From Bradyrhizobium sp. Tv2a-2 (GTDB lineage: Bacteria > Pseudomonadota > Alphaproteobacteria > Rhizobiales > Xanthobacteraceae), in NCBI RefSeq assembly GCF_000472425.1, contig NZ_AXAI01000021.1, positions 48,204 through 112,203 of the forward strand: a stretch of DNA of 64,000 bases, read 5' to 3'. Positions 9,128 through 17,754 of the stretch are shown here, one piece after another. Positions within the stretch are counted from its first letter, which is position 1, and each line of letters starts with the position of its first letter. The translations under genes were made by a program, and so were the position numbers. The notes below the pieces were generated by a model. The model made no database searches, was not told where the DNA came from, and saw nothing but the letters and a program-made list of their open reading frames with translations.

Positions 9128-10339
9128 ATGTCTGCTGCTCCTTTGGAAGGCGTGCGGGTGGTCGACTTCACGCGGGTCCTGGCAGGACCGCATTGCACCA
9201 AGGCGCTTCGTGATCTCGGCGCCGACGTCACCAAGATCGAACCTCCGGCCGGCGACCTCGGACGCGTCGGTCTGCCCTATGTCAGCGGCATCGGTCTCTA
9301 CTATGTCCAGCAGAATGCAGGAAAGCGAAATCTGAGCCTCGATCTGAACTATCCAGAGGCGCGGGAAATTATCGCGCGGCTTTGCAGAGAGGCCGACGTT
9401 ATCGTTGAGAATTTCCGGCCCGGCACCCTTGCTCGCTTTGGCTTCGGCTACGAGGAAGTCCGAGCGCTCAACCCGGGCGTAATTTACGTTTCGTTGAGCG
9501 GATATGGACAATCTACGTCGTGGAAAAATCGTCCGGCCTTTGCGCCTACCGTGCAGGCCGAGACCGGTCTGACCGCGATCGTCCAGGAGCATTTCGGCGA
9601 GGCCTTGTCCGAGCCGCGGGGCGATTCCTGTAGCCATGCGGATGTCTACACCGGCTTGCAGGGAGTGATTGCGGTGCTCGCTGCCTTGCAGCACCGCAAC
9701 CGGACGGGTGAAGGCCAGTACGTCGACGTTTCCATGGCTGCGACTATGCTATCAGTCAACGAACGTGCAGGGGCGCTGCTGTCAGACATCGACACCGACG
9801 GAGAACCCATCGCGTTGTCGGCCAACGAATCCCACATTTACGAGATGGCCGACGGCAGTCAGTTGACGATCGCTGCGAGCCCGATCTACTCGCCGATGTT
9901 CACGCGCTTCTGCGCGATGATGAGGCGAAGCGACCTCCTGAGCGATCCACGCTATGCTACTGCCAGGCTGCGCCGCGAAAACCTCCCGTCACTGCTTGCC
10001 GAAGTGCGGGCGTGGCTGGTGACGTTTGACAATCTCGAGCAGTTGCAGGCGCAAGTCAGCGAAGCCGGCCTCGCCGTTGGCCGAGTGAGGACTGTCAGTG
10101 AGTTTGCGAAATCGGATTGGGTAAGAGAGTGGAATGCGGTGGTGGACGTCGACGATCGTGCCGGTGGCACATTGCGCATGCCGGGAAACCCCTGGATATT
10201 TAGTCACTCCGAATTGCCGCCGCCTGGCGTGCCGGCATATCAAGGCGAGCACAACGAGGAGATCTTGAAGGAATTGCAGATTTCGGATGAAACAATTCGC
10301 GACCTTCAGCAGAAAAATATCATTCTGGCTCGGCGATGA
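9128..10339 (+). CDS. CaiB/BaiF family (class III) CoA transferase
   Basis: The 403-residue protein opens with LEGVRVVDFTRVLAGPHCTK and follows the class III CoA-transferase pattern: GADVTKIEPPAGD, YYVQQNAGKRNLSLDL (CoA-binding region), DVIVENFRPGT, and an HADVYTGLQG segment whose Asp (around residue 175) is the position that forms the aspartyl-CoA intermediate. These enzymes move CoA between carboxylic acids without ATP. The start lies two bases after the hydratase stop. It probably supplies the CoA thioester used by the neighbouring hydratase; donor and acceptor are unknown. Confidence 0.9.
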   Translation: MSAAPLEGVRVVDFTRVLAGPHCTKALRDLGADVTKIEPPAGDLGRVGLPYVSGIGLYYVQQNAGKRNLSLDLNYPEAREIIARLCREADVIVENFRPGTLARFGFGYEEVRALNPGVIYVSLSGYGQSTSWKNRPAFAPTVQAETGLTAIVQEHFGEALSEPRGDSCSHADVYTGLQGVIAVLAALQHRNRTGEGQYVDVSMAATMLSVNERAGALLSDIDTDGEPIALSANESHIYEMADGSQLTIAASPIYSPMFTRFCAMMRRSDLLSDPRYATARLRRENLPSLLAEVRAWLVTFDNLEQLQAQVSEAGLAVGRVRTVSEFAKSDWVREWNAVVDVDDRAGGTLRMPGNPWIFSHSELPPPGVPAYQGEHNEEILKELQISDETIRDLQQKNIILARR

Positions 10340-10388
10340 CCTTGTTCAATACGAAGCCGTTTCCCGAATCTTCAAGGCGAGGCGCTAC

Positions 10389-11135
10389 ATGATTCGGTTG
10401 GATGGCAAGGTGGCCGTGGTGACGGGAGCATCGAAAGGGATTGGCGCAGCGCTCGCCAAAGGACTTGCGCAGGCTGGTGCCCGGATCATCGTAAATTACG
10501 CCTCAGACAAAGCGGGCGCGGCACGGGTGGTTTCGGAAATCGTGGCGCTAGGGCGAGAGGCTTTGCTCTTCGGCGCCGACGTCTCGCAGGCTGAGCAGGC
10601 CAGGGCGTTGGTTGCAGCCGCCGTCGAGCGCTATGGCCAGCTCGACATCCTCGTCAACAACGCCGGAGTCTTCCGCTTCGAGCCCTTCGAGGACGCGACG
10701 GAATCGGAGTTTCATCGTATCTACAACACCAACGTCCTGGGCGCGCTCCTGACAATGCAGGAGGCTTCAAGGCATATGCACCGCGGCGGCACCATCATCA
10801 ACATCGCCACCGGCGGCATTTCGACGCTTTCGCCGGGCAGCGCCATCTACACGTCTTCAAAGGCTGCACTTGTCACCATGTCGCGGGTGATCGCCAAGGA
10901 ACTGGGCACGCGTGGCATACGCGTGAACGTAGTCTGTCCTGGAGCCACCGAAACGGAAGGGGCGCATGCCTTGGGCGTGATCGACGGACCGATGGTAAAG
11001 AAGCTGGTCGACAACACGCCACTCGGTCGTCTGGGCCAACCCGAGGACATGGTCGGGCCAGTCCTGTTCTTGGCTTCCAAGGACGCGCACTGGGTCACAG
11101 GCGAGGTCCTTTTCGCCAGCGGTGGCTCACGCTGA
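10389..11135 (+). CDS. SDR-family NAD(P)-dependent oxidoreductase (FabG-like)
   Basis: The 248-residue protein is a classical short-chain dehydrogenase. It has the TGASKGIG nucleotide-binding loop near residue 12, the NNAGVF motif near 88, the catalytic YTSSK (Tyr/Lys) near 155, and the late NVVCPGATET segment. I chose the ATG at 10389 because it gives the standard N-terminus; the open frame extends upstream into the CoA-transferase gene with unlikely sequence. It lies 49 bases after the CoA transferase and probably oxidises a 3-hydroxyacyl intermediate or related alcohol. Confidence 0.88.
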   Translation: MIRLDGKVAVVTGASKGIGAALAKGLAQAGARIIVNYASDKAGAARVVSEIVALGREALLFGADVSQAEQARALVAAAVERYGQLDILVNNAGVFRFEPFEDATESEFHRIYNTNVLGALLTMQEASRHMHRGGTIINIATGGISTLSPGSAIYTSSKAALVTMSRVIAKELGTRGIRVNVVCPGATETEGAHALGVIDGPMVKKLVDNTPLGRLGQPEDMVGPVLFLASKDAHWVTGEVLFASGGSR

Positions 11136-11215
11136 CCGCGACCGTTGCCGCTCCGCCCTCGATCCCTACAGGGGCGCTGTCGAATAGACGTCTGCTCCGG
11201 GCGGATGCCGCTACA

Positions 11216-11452
11216 TCAGTGGCGTTCGCCACACCGGATCTTGAGCACGAGAGGTAGCAGAGCGCCGCCGATCTCGTTCTTGAGAAATGCGATTTCAGCC
11301 TCCAGCTTGCTTTCATCGAGGCCGATGTACCACGACCTCGGTCTGCCGTCGCTCCCGTCGCTCCAGCGGTAGCCGCGCCGCTTGAGCGCGTCCTTGAGGT
11401 CGAAGGGGAGCGGGCAGCGGCGCCTCGTCGCGTGATCGCGGTCACGGTTCAT
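11216..11452 (-). pseudogene. Remnant: C-terminal tail of a DnaQ-like 3'-5' exonuclease
   Basis: This 78-residue reading frame matches, by pattern, the C-terminal tail of short bacterial 3'-5' exonucleases: PFDLKDALKRRGYRW, a GDGRPRSWY-type segment and an E-x-E-I-A-F-L-K ending. The N-terminal exonuclease domain with its DEDD acidic motifs is absent upstream, where an unrelated plus-strand gene begins. I read it as a truncated relic. A functional small protein is possible but less likely. Confidence 0.5.
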
Positions 11453-11509
11453 CCAGGCGTTTCATACGATTATGAGGTACGGCGGCAACGTCCGAGACGA
11501 GAGAAACTT

Positions 11510-11806
11510 ATGAGAGCGGTCGGCAACTTGTTGTACGGATTTGGTGGGCTATGCGGCCTTGCCGCGCTCATCGTATTCACCAGCCCATGGTTGGAAAATA
11601 GAGATTTGGGCAACTCGTTCAACTCGGCCATGTCACCCCTTGCGTTCGGTATTGCATGCCTCCTAGCGGCCGACCGTCTGAGATTCTGGCGTAAGATCCT
11701 TGCGCGCGCGCCGGTGCGGCGAGGTCCCCTAGCGAAAATTCCGGCGCAGCGCTGGTCTCAAGCGAGGGTGGCAGCCCATTCTAAGGCGTGTTTCCAACTA
11801 TCTTGA
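11510..11806 (+). CDS. Small predicted membrane protein, unknown function
   Basis: The 98-residue product, counted from the ATG at 11510, has one strong hydrophobic segment (LLYGFGGLCGLAALIVF) near its start and a second moderate one (SPLAFGIACLLAA) around residue 45. A very basic C-terminal half follows. The frame is open upstream, but this ATG follows a GAGAGAAA-type ribosome-binding stretch. No family is recognised. The gene is convergent with the peptidoglycan-binding protein gene downstream. Confidence 0.45.
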   Translation: MRAVGNLLYGFGGLCGLAALIVFTSPWLENRDLGNSFNSAMSPLAFGIACLLAADRLRFWRKILARAPVRRGPLAKIPAQRWSQARVAAHSKACFQLS

Positions 11807-11817
11807 GGCTGGACGAG

Positions 11818-12306
11818 TCACCTGCGGAACAGTCCGGCCACGCCCCCCACTACGCTGTGCACCGCGCCGCCGATTGCGCCGATCGGACCGCCGACACCGC
11901 GCGAATAGCGAGCACGGCGCCCAGCGCGACGACGGTCTTGATGGTCAGATTTGCCAGCCTCCGTCGCGGCGTCCATTAGTACCTTATGCTGGGCGGTGTT
12001 GAGGAATCCGGTCGTAGGGTAGCCGTGCTCCTCTTGCCAGCGCGCGATGACGGCGCGAGTCGATTCGTCGAACTTCCCATTGGCCTTCGTGTCGAACCCG
12101 AGCCTGGTTAGCCCACGTTGCACTTCACGACGCTTTGCCTTGGTGAGGCCGATCTGATCCTCAGTCTCCTGAGTCGCTTCGTCGGTAGCGATCGCCGTAT
12201 CGGCGGGCGCCAACGTTTCGCGGGGCATGCTGCTCAGTCCAGCCTTAGCAACCTGCGGGCTGTTGACGATCGCCAGGATGGACAATGCTAGGATCAAGAC
12301 GCGCAT
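11818..12306 (-). CDS. Secreted protein with peptidoglycan-binding-like (PG_binding_1) domain
   Basis: The 162-residue product begins with a Sec-type signal (VLILALSILAIVNSPQVAKA). After an acidic linker it has a PG_binding_1-like three-helix motif at about residues 55-110: EVQRGLTRLGFDTKANGKFD, STRAVIARWQEEHGY and TGFLNTAQ, the usual repeat pattern of putative peptidoglycan-binding domains. The tail is Gly/Arg rich with a VGGVAGLFRR ending. No catalytic domain is attached, so it may be a cell-wall-associated accessory protein. It is monocistronic as far as can be seen. Confidence 0.75.
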   Translation of the reverse strand: MRVLILALSILAIVNSPQVAKAGLSSMPRETLAPADTAIATDEATQETEDQIGLTKAKRREVQRGLTRLGFDTKANGKFDESTRAVIARWQEEHGYPTTGFLNTAQHKVLMDAATEAGKSDHQDRRRAGRRARYSRGVGGPIGAIGGAVHSVVGGVAGLFRR

Positions 12307-12576
12307 CGCCTTTCCTCACCCTCAAGTCTGCCGATGATTCAGTTTAGAAAATAAAGGTACACCGCGCTGCCCTGAACTATCAACGTCCGGCGGTGCCACC
12401 TCGCTTCGTCGCGGGGTATCTGTGTTGTCCGTGGCACAGTTCCCTAGCCTCGCTTACGCAGCATTGCACGCGGGGGTTGGGATCGACGCACCGCCTTGGC
12501 ATGGGGAAACGTCCGAAGTCTAGGTGACACCGGAAGTCACCCGCCTACGCTCATGGCCCACAACAGACATTCCGGC

Positions 12577-12790
12577 AGGCGACTATCGACGGTGTGGCGC
12601 AGAAGTCCGCTATTTGGCGTAAAGCAGACGGGTGTTGAATGACGCCAACTTGCTAGGATCCGCTATCGAGCCACTTGATTAAGCCGGACGAAGAGATGGC
12701 GGGTGATTAAAAGTCTGGAGGTTGGATCCCGTCGACCGCCCTGCTTCGCACGCAAAAAGTTCAAGTAAAAAAAACAAAAAACCCACCGAC
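12577..12790. repeat. Interspersed intergenic repeat, copy 1 (element alpha plus A-rich tail)
   Basis: Bases 12577-12670 align with 15979-16074 at close to 90 percent by eye (shared start AGGCGACTATCGACGGTGTG). A second section at 12711-12790, with an AGTCTGGAGG opening, a GCTTCGCACGCAAAAAGTTC core and an A-rich tail, matches the tail of the other copy and, more weakly, sites near 13149, 44637 and 51665. It lies in non-coding DNA. The AGTCTGGAGGTTGGATCC section resembles the T-arm end of a tRNA gene, but no tRNA is intact. Confidence 0.65.
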
Positions 12791-13148
12791 CTGCGTTGGG
12801 GTGGGGGGCAAATCTCTAGCGATAGTGGGGCCGCAGACCCAGTTTCATTCAGGTTTTTTCCGGCTGCGGCAAGATTTCCGGCCTGAGTTGGTCGATCGTA
12901 TCCTGACGCATGAATCGAGGCCGGGCAAAACGATTTATATGTCCGAGGCTTATCGGTTGCTGAGGGCGACGACGAGCCGACTGCGTCGAGAATGGTGAGC
13001 AATCAGACGAATTATCTTCTGCTGCACCGAAAGCCGATGGAAGAGTCGCTCGAGATGCTCACAAGCGCCTCTGACACGCGGGGAAAATGTCGCGAAATCC
13101 GGTTGGGGGTGGCGCACTCAAATGATTAAATGGATTTCCTCGCCGACT

Positions 13149-13202
13149 AGGTGCCCTGCTTCACACGCGAAACTCTCCATCTTGAAAAACCCAAAGACCA
13201 CT
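13149..13202. repeat. Diverged copy of the interspersed repeat tail
   Basis: The sequence TGCTTCACACGCGAAACTCT with CCATCTTGAAAAAC downstream aligns with the block at 51700-51748 (GTCTCATATGCGAAAATCTC, then CCATCCTTAAAAAC) and with the core of the copy at 12711-12790. It is non-coding and lies upstream of the sensor kinase gene. Confidence 0.45.
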
Positions 13203-13412
13203 TCAGCATGAAAGGCGGCGCTGCTCAGATCCATGCGGATGCGCGGCTACTGTAGCTGCGCTCTTTCCATGTCGGCTTCTAAATGCGGACCGGACACAAG
13301 GTGCTGCGCCGCAAACCGTCGTTTTTGACCCACGGCGGACTTCTTGCCATGGCACGAAACCTAGGATTTGCATAAGATTGAGCCTTGTCGTGACCCGCCT
13401 GAGGGGAGCGAA

Positions 13413-15455
13413 ATGCGACAACGTGGTGGAATCGAACAGCCGATCAAGGGTCGGCGCGCGAACAGGCCCAAGGCTCGCAAACTATCGACCGCCGCCTCAT
13501 CCATTGCCGACCTGCAAAAGCAGGTGGGCACTCTTACTCGCGAGCTGAAAGAGGCGAACGAACGGCAGACCGCGACCGCCAACGTGTTGCAGGTCATCAA
13601 TTCTTCGCCCGGCGACCTCGTGCCGGTTTTCGATGCGATGCTCGACAAAGCAACGCGCTTGAGCGAAGCGGCGTTCGGCATCCTCTGGACGTACGATGGC
13701 GAGCGTTTCCAAGCGGTCGCCTTTCATAACGTTCCAGCCGGATACGTGGAATTCCTGCGGGAACCGCAGCTAGCGAGCCCGGTGGCCCCGCTTGGCCGTG
13801 TGGCACGGGGGGAGGCTTTCGCGCATGTCCCGGATCTTGCAGCAGAGGAATACCGCGAGCGCGCCGGCTTGTTAGTTCGACAAGGGCTGTCATTGGGCGG
13901 CTTCCGAACCGTTCTCGCCGTGCCGATGCGCAAGGACGCGTCTTTGCTCGGCGCAATCACAATTTATCGGCGGGAGGTGCAGCCCTTCTCGGATAAGCAG
14001 ATCGTGCTATTACAGAACTTCGCCGCGCAGGCGGTTATCGCGATGGAGAATGCGCGCCTCCTCAACGAGTTGCGGCAAACCCTGCTACAGCAGACCGCGA
14101 CCACAGACGTGCTGAAGGTCATCAGCCGCTCAGCGTTCGACCTCGACACTGTTATGTGTACTCTAGCTGGCTCGGCACGCGACCTTTGTGGATCGAAGAC
14201 CGCCGTGTTGTTCCTTCGCGACGGCGAAACGCTCTTTTGCCGGGGAGCCTCGGCGGTCAAGCGCGCCGACGAAGAGTTCATGAGAGCGAACCCCGTCGAA
14301 CTCAACAACAACTCGCACATAGGGCGAGCGGTCCTCACTGGAACGATTGCCAATGTCGGCGACATCGTCAACTCAAATACGAAGTTGCGCAAATTTCAAC
14401 AAGCCATGGGATTTAGGTCTTTACTTGCGGTTCCCCTGATGCGCGAAGGACAAGGGATTGGCGTATTTGCGCTTACTCGGGATGAGCTTGGTGCTTTCAG
14501 TCAACGACAGGTCGATCTTGTCCAAGGTTTTGCCGACCAAGCCGTGATCGCGATCGAGAACGTCCGTCTCTTCGATGAGGTGCAGGCGCGCACGCGCGAG
14601 TTAGCGAAATCATTGGACGATCTCAGAACCGCGCAGGATCGCCTTATCCAAACGGAGAAGCTTGCGTCCTTGGGCCAACTCACCGCCGGCATTGCGCATG
14701 AGATCAAGAACCCCCTGAACTTCGTCAATAACTTCTCCGCCATTTCAGCTGAGCTGACCGATGAACTCAAGGACGTGCTGATACAGGAGGGGCTCACCGA
14801 CAATGGCCGACGGGAGGTGGACGAATTGACTGGCTTGTTGAAAGAGAACCTCAATAAGGTGGTCTTGCACGGCAAGCGGGCCGATTCCATCGTCAAAAAT
14901 ATGCTGCTTCACTCGCGTGAGGGTTCAGGTGAACGGCGATCTGCTGATATCAATGCGTTGGTCGAGGAGAGCCTAAATCTCGCTTATCACGGTGCGCGAG
15001 CGGAAAGGCCTAATTTCAACATAACACTCAAGCACGACCTCGATCCTAACGCGGGCGCGCTCGACCTGTATCCGCAGGAGATTACCAGGGCGCTGTTAAA
15101 CCTTATTTCCAACGGATTTTATGCTGCGCTAAGACGCAAGGTCGAATCGGGCGACGAGAGCTTTGAGCCTGTACTCACTGCAGCCACCAGGGACCTGGGC
15201 GTAACGGTCGAAATCCGGATTCGCGACAACGGCAACGGCATATCGCCTGATGTGAGAGCAAAGATGTTCAATCCCTTCTTTACTACCAAACCAACTGGGG
15301 AAGGGACAGGGCTCGGCCTCTCGATGACCCACGACATTGTCGTCAAACAACATGGCGGCAGGATCGATGTCGAGACCGAGCCCGGCGCATTTGCCGAGTT
15401 CATCATCACCCTGCCGCGCGACAACGGCACCGTTACCAGCCGGAAACTGGAATGA
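13413..15455 (+). CDS. GAF-GAF sensor histidine kinase
   Basis: The 680-residue cytosolic protein has a basic N-terminus, a short coiled coil (~30-60), two GAF domains (about 60-215 and 235-395), a second coiled coil, and a dimerisation/phosphoacceptor region with H429 in GIAHEIKNPLNFV. A HATPase_c domain follows (N-box near 560, DNGNGISP and GTGLGLSM glycine boxes). No membrane span and no receiver domain are present, so it must sense a soluble ligand or redox state through GAF and signal to a separate response regulator. The ATG at 13413 follows GAGGGGAG; the frame is open slightly further upstream. No cognate regulator is adjacent. Confidence 0.9.
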   Translation: MRQRGGIEQPIKGRRANRPKARKLSTAASSIADLQKQVGTLTRELKEANERQTATANVLQVINSSPGDLVPVFDAMLDKATRLSEAAFGILWTYDGERFQAVAFHNVPAGYVEFLREPQLASPVAPLGRVARGEAFAHVPDLAAEEYRERAGLLVRQGLSLGGFRTVLAVPMRKDASLLGAITIYRREVQPFSDKQIVLLQNFAAQAVIAMENARLLNELRQTLLQQTATTDVLKVISRSAFDLDTVMCTLAGSARDLCGSKTAVLFLRDGETLFCRGASAVKRADEEFMRANPVELNNNSHIGRAVLTGTIANVGDIVNSNTKLRKFQQAMGFRSLLAVPLMREGQGIGVFALTRDELGAFSQRQVDLVQGFADQAVIAIENVRLFDEVQARTRELAKSLDDLRTAQDRLIQTEKLASLGQLTAGIAHEIKNPLNFVNNFSAISAELTDELKDVLIQEGLTDNGRREVDELTGLLKENLNKVVLHGKRADSIVKNMLLHSREGSGERRSADINALVEESLNLAYHGARAERPNFNITLKHDLDPNAGALDLYPQEITRALLNLISNGFYAALRRKVESGDESFEPVLTAATRDLGVTVEIRIRDNGNGISPDVRAKMFNPFFTTKPTGEGTGLGLSMTHDIVVKQHGGRIDVETEPGAFAEFIITLPRDNGTVTSRKLE

Positions 15456-15605
15456 CTACTGCTGGCACCGAAGCTGCGATCGGACAATGTCTGCTCTTCT
15501 GCTGATGTTAGGGGACAAGCAGACATTCGGCGAACTGCCAGAAAACGACGCTTTTGACCCAAAAGAGACATGGTGGATCGTCACGCCTGCTAGTATCATT
15601 CGAAC

Positions 15606-15956
15606 ATGATCGTCAAGCGCATCATTACCAATGTCGCGACGAGCGACGTGTCGAAAGCCCGACGCTTTTACGCTGATATACTCGGCCTTGAAGTCGCAAT
15701 GGATCTCGGGTGGATCGTCACGTTTGCCTCGCCCGCACGGATGGCACCTCAGCTAAGCGTGGCAACAGAAGGCGGTTCTGGGACGCCAGTCCCCGACATC
15801 TCGATCGAGGTGGACGACCTCGATGAGGTAGAGCGTCGCGTGCGAGAGGAAGGGCTAGTGATCCAGTATGGTCCGACAACCGAGCCTTGGGGCGTGCGTC
15901 GCTTCTATGTCAGGGACCCGATGGGCAGGCTCGTCAACATACTGACCCACGGATGA
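15606..15956 (+). CDS. VOC (glyoxalase/bleomycin resistance) superfamily protein
   Basis: The 116-residue single-domain protein shows the vicinal-oxygen-chelate pattern. The first beta-alpha-beta-beta unit has SDVSKARRFYADILGLEVAM and the second has the EVDDLDEVERRV segment, ending in FYVRDPMGRLVNIL with the usual terminal metal-ligand or structural region. This family covers lyases, dioxygenases and resistance proteins, and the catalytic residues alone do not decide which. It follows the histidine kinase by 150 bases that include a short repeat-like, potentially palindromic stretch. Confidence 0.85.
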   Translation: MIVKRIITNVATSDVSKARRFYADILGLEVAMDLGWIVTFASPARMAPQLSVATEGGSGTPVPDISIEVDDLDEVERRVREEGLVIQYGPTTEPWGVRRFYVRDPMGRLVNILTHG

Positions 15957-15978
15957 AAGATGTCTCTTCTTGGCCCAT

Positions 15979-16120
15979 AGGCGACTATCGACGGTGTGGT
16001 GCAGAAGTCCGCTGTTTGGCGTAAAGCAGACGGGCTCTTGAAATGACGCCCACTTGCTAGGTCCCGCTACCGAGCGAATTGGTTCACGCGCAAAAAGTTC
16101 GAAAATAAAAACGAAAAACC
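15979..16120. repeat. Interspersed intergenic repeat, copy 2
   Basis: Bases 15979-16074 align with 12577-12670, including AAGTCCGCTGTTTGGCGTAA and CTTGCTAGG. Bases 16081-16120 (TTCACGCGCAAAAAGTTCGA then A-rich) align with the A-rich tail of copy 1. The middle ~75 bases of copy 1 are missing here. The two copies flank the histidine kinase and VOC genes in direct orientation about 3.4 kb apart. Confidence 0.65.
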
Positions 16121-16441
16121 AATTCAGTCCTCAAGGGCGCTAAGCGACATATGACCTTCGAGGTCTGCTTCTGAGTATAAGGCCGACGGAAGATTGCCCC
16201 GCCTTGGACTGCTGTTCATGATCGGACGCGGACCCGAGCAAGCATTGAACGCCTACCGAACAAGTCGCAGAAGGCGTCAACCCGAGCTTAGCCTGATGTC
16301 GGGTACGCTTTGGGACCTTCCTCTCACCATTAACCATCCGCTGCGCTGGGATGCCGCATGGACGCACCCATATGAGGCTAGCAAAGATGCACCATGAGCA
16401 GCGGCATCCCAGTTGGCAAAACCTATCTTCGGTTCGTCCCA

Positions 16442-16660
16442 CTATGGAACGCCGTGACTGCATTCTGCATGGCGATGAGTGTACGGGTCGCGCCAGATGT
16501 CGGAATCGGTAAACAAGTTCAACTCTATCGCTGTTATCAGCCAAGAATGGCTGCCAAGTGCGAGCTGGTGCCGGAGTAAGATCGATTCTGCCGATCTGAT
16601 AAACCGTTGTTGTATTTCATTGAAGTCAGCAGAGCCGGTGAAATCCGGAATTGGGCTCAT
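16442..16660 (-). pseudogene. Probable truncated copy of a small uncharacterised rhizobial protein
   Basis: A 72-residue frame begins SPIPDFTGSADFNEIQQRF and includes ITAIELNLFTDSDIWRDPYT followed by HRH. From memory this resembles uncharacterised proteins with an 'IEFYL...DPF.H' motif that normally continue to a W-Y-F-H-R-type segment. Here the frame stops soon after HRHAEC, before such a segment. It lies just downstream of cydB on the same strand. The family resemblance is uncertain, so broken status is an inference. Confidence 0.35.
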
Positions 16661-16740
16661 TCTTGGTCTCGCTACTGGGCTGCGTCGGCGCACGCGATCC
16701 TCGGCGGTCGGGCTCGGAGCAACGGTCCTGACCGCAGCGA

Positions 16741-17754
16741 TCATTCATAGCCCACGGCCGCTCGAACCTTTCCGCGGAACACCCAGTACGACCAGCTCGA
16801 ATAGGCCAGGATCACGGGAAGCAGGAACAGCGTCCCGACCAGAAGGAACGCCTGGGTGCGCGGCGACGAGGCAGCCTCCCACAGCGTCAACTGGTAGGGC
16901 ACGATCATCGGGAACAGGCTGATCGCCATGCCGATGTAGGTCAGCACGAAGAGGCCGACCGTACCAAAGAATGGGGTCGCCTCGGCCTTGCCGTCGAGTG
17001 ATCGCCAGATCTTGAGCGCCACCAGGCCGGACAGCACAGGCACCGGCACGAACAGCGCGAAGTTAGGCCAGCTGAACCAGCGTGCCGCCACTGTGGGGAC
17101 CATGATCGGAGTCCAGATGCTCACGATGGCGATCGCGGTCACGACACCGATGAGGCAGATGCGGCCCAGACGACGCGCCTCGGCCTGGATGTCACCCTCG
17201 GTTTTCAGGATAAGCCACCCGGCGCCGAGAAGCCCGTAGCCGAACATCAAGGCAACCCCGGTCAGAACGGAGAAGGGCGTGAGAAACGAGAAGGACGTTC
17301 CCGCGAATTGTCCGTCGTGAACCGGAAAGCCCTGAACGAATGTGCCAAGCACGACGCCCTGCGCGAACGTGGCGATGGCCGATCCGTAGCAGAATGCGCG
17401 GTCCCAGAACGTCTTGTTTTCAGCGTCGCGAAACCGGAATTCGAATGCAACACCCCGGAACACCAGCGCAAGCAGCATCACCAGGATGGGGAAATACACC
17501 GCCGGAATGATTACGGCGAACGCAGTCGGGAAGGCCGCGAGAAGACCAAGGCCACCAAGCACCAGCCAAGTCTCGTTGCCGTCCCAGATCGGCGCGATAG
17601 AGTTCATGATGGTATTACGCGAACGCGCATCGGATGCAAAACCATAGAGCATCCCCACTCCGAGATCGAAGCCATCCAGCAGCACATAGAAAAACACCGC
17701 CAGCGCAAGGATCACCGTCCAGATCGGAACCAAATCGAGCACCTGGGTCATCAC
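16741..17754 (-). CDS. cydB: Cytochrome bd-type (cyanide-insensitive) quinol oxidase subunit II
   Basis: The 337-residue protein has eight to nine hydrophobic spans and the CydB signatures: GFDLGVGMLYGF near residue 30, IWDGNETWLVLGGLGLLAAF around 55-75, and FRGVAFEFRFRD near 100. With subunit I it forms a quinol oxidase that reduces O2 to water without pumping protons. Its ATG overlaps the subunit I stop by four bases, as is usual for cyd/cio operons. No CydX-like ORF was seen directly after it. Confidence 0.93.
   Translation of the reverse strand: MMTQVLDLVPIWTVILALAVFFYVLLDGFDLGVGMLYGFASDARSRNTIMNSIAPIWDGNETWLVLGGLGLLAAFPTAFAVIIPAVYFPILVMLLALVFRGVAFEFRFRDAENKTFWDRAFCYGSAIATFAQGVVLGTFVQGFPVHDGQFAGTSFSFLTPFSVLTGVALMFGYGLLGAGWLILKTEGDIQAEARRLGRICLIGVVTAIAIVSIWTPIMVPTVAARWFSWPNFALFVPVPVLSGLVALKIWRSLDGKAEATPFFGTVGLFVLTYIGMAISLFPMIVPYQLTLWEAASSPRTQAFLLVGTLFLLPVILAYSSWSYWVFRGKVRAAVGYE

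Larger units (their letters stand above)
12307..13412. other. 1.1-kb gene-poor region with interspersed repeats
   Basis: No convincing gene is present. The stretch contains one copy of a long intergenic repeat (12577-12790), a weaker related piece at 13149-13202 and, near 13317, a short TTTGACCCA-type motif that recurs elsewhere in the window. The last ~40 bases carry the purine-rich GAGGGGAG ribosome-binding site of the histidine kinase gene. A short frame ending near 12998 has protein-like residues but is not supported. Confidence 0.5.

Noticed and set aside
12711..12760. Possible tRNA gene 3' half (AGTCTGGAGGTTGGATCCC)
   Set aside because: No matching acceptor, D-arm or anticodon arm upstream. 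Treated as a repeat resembling a tRNA end, not as a tRNA gene.
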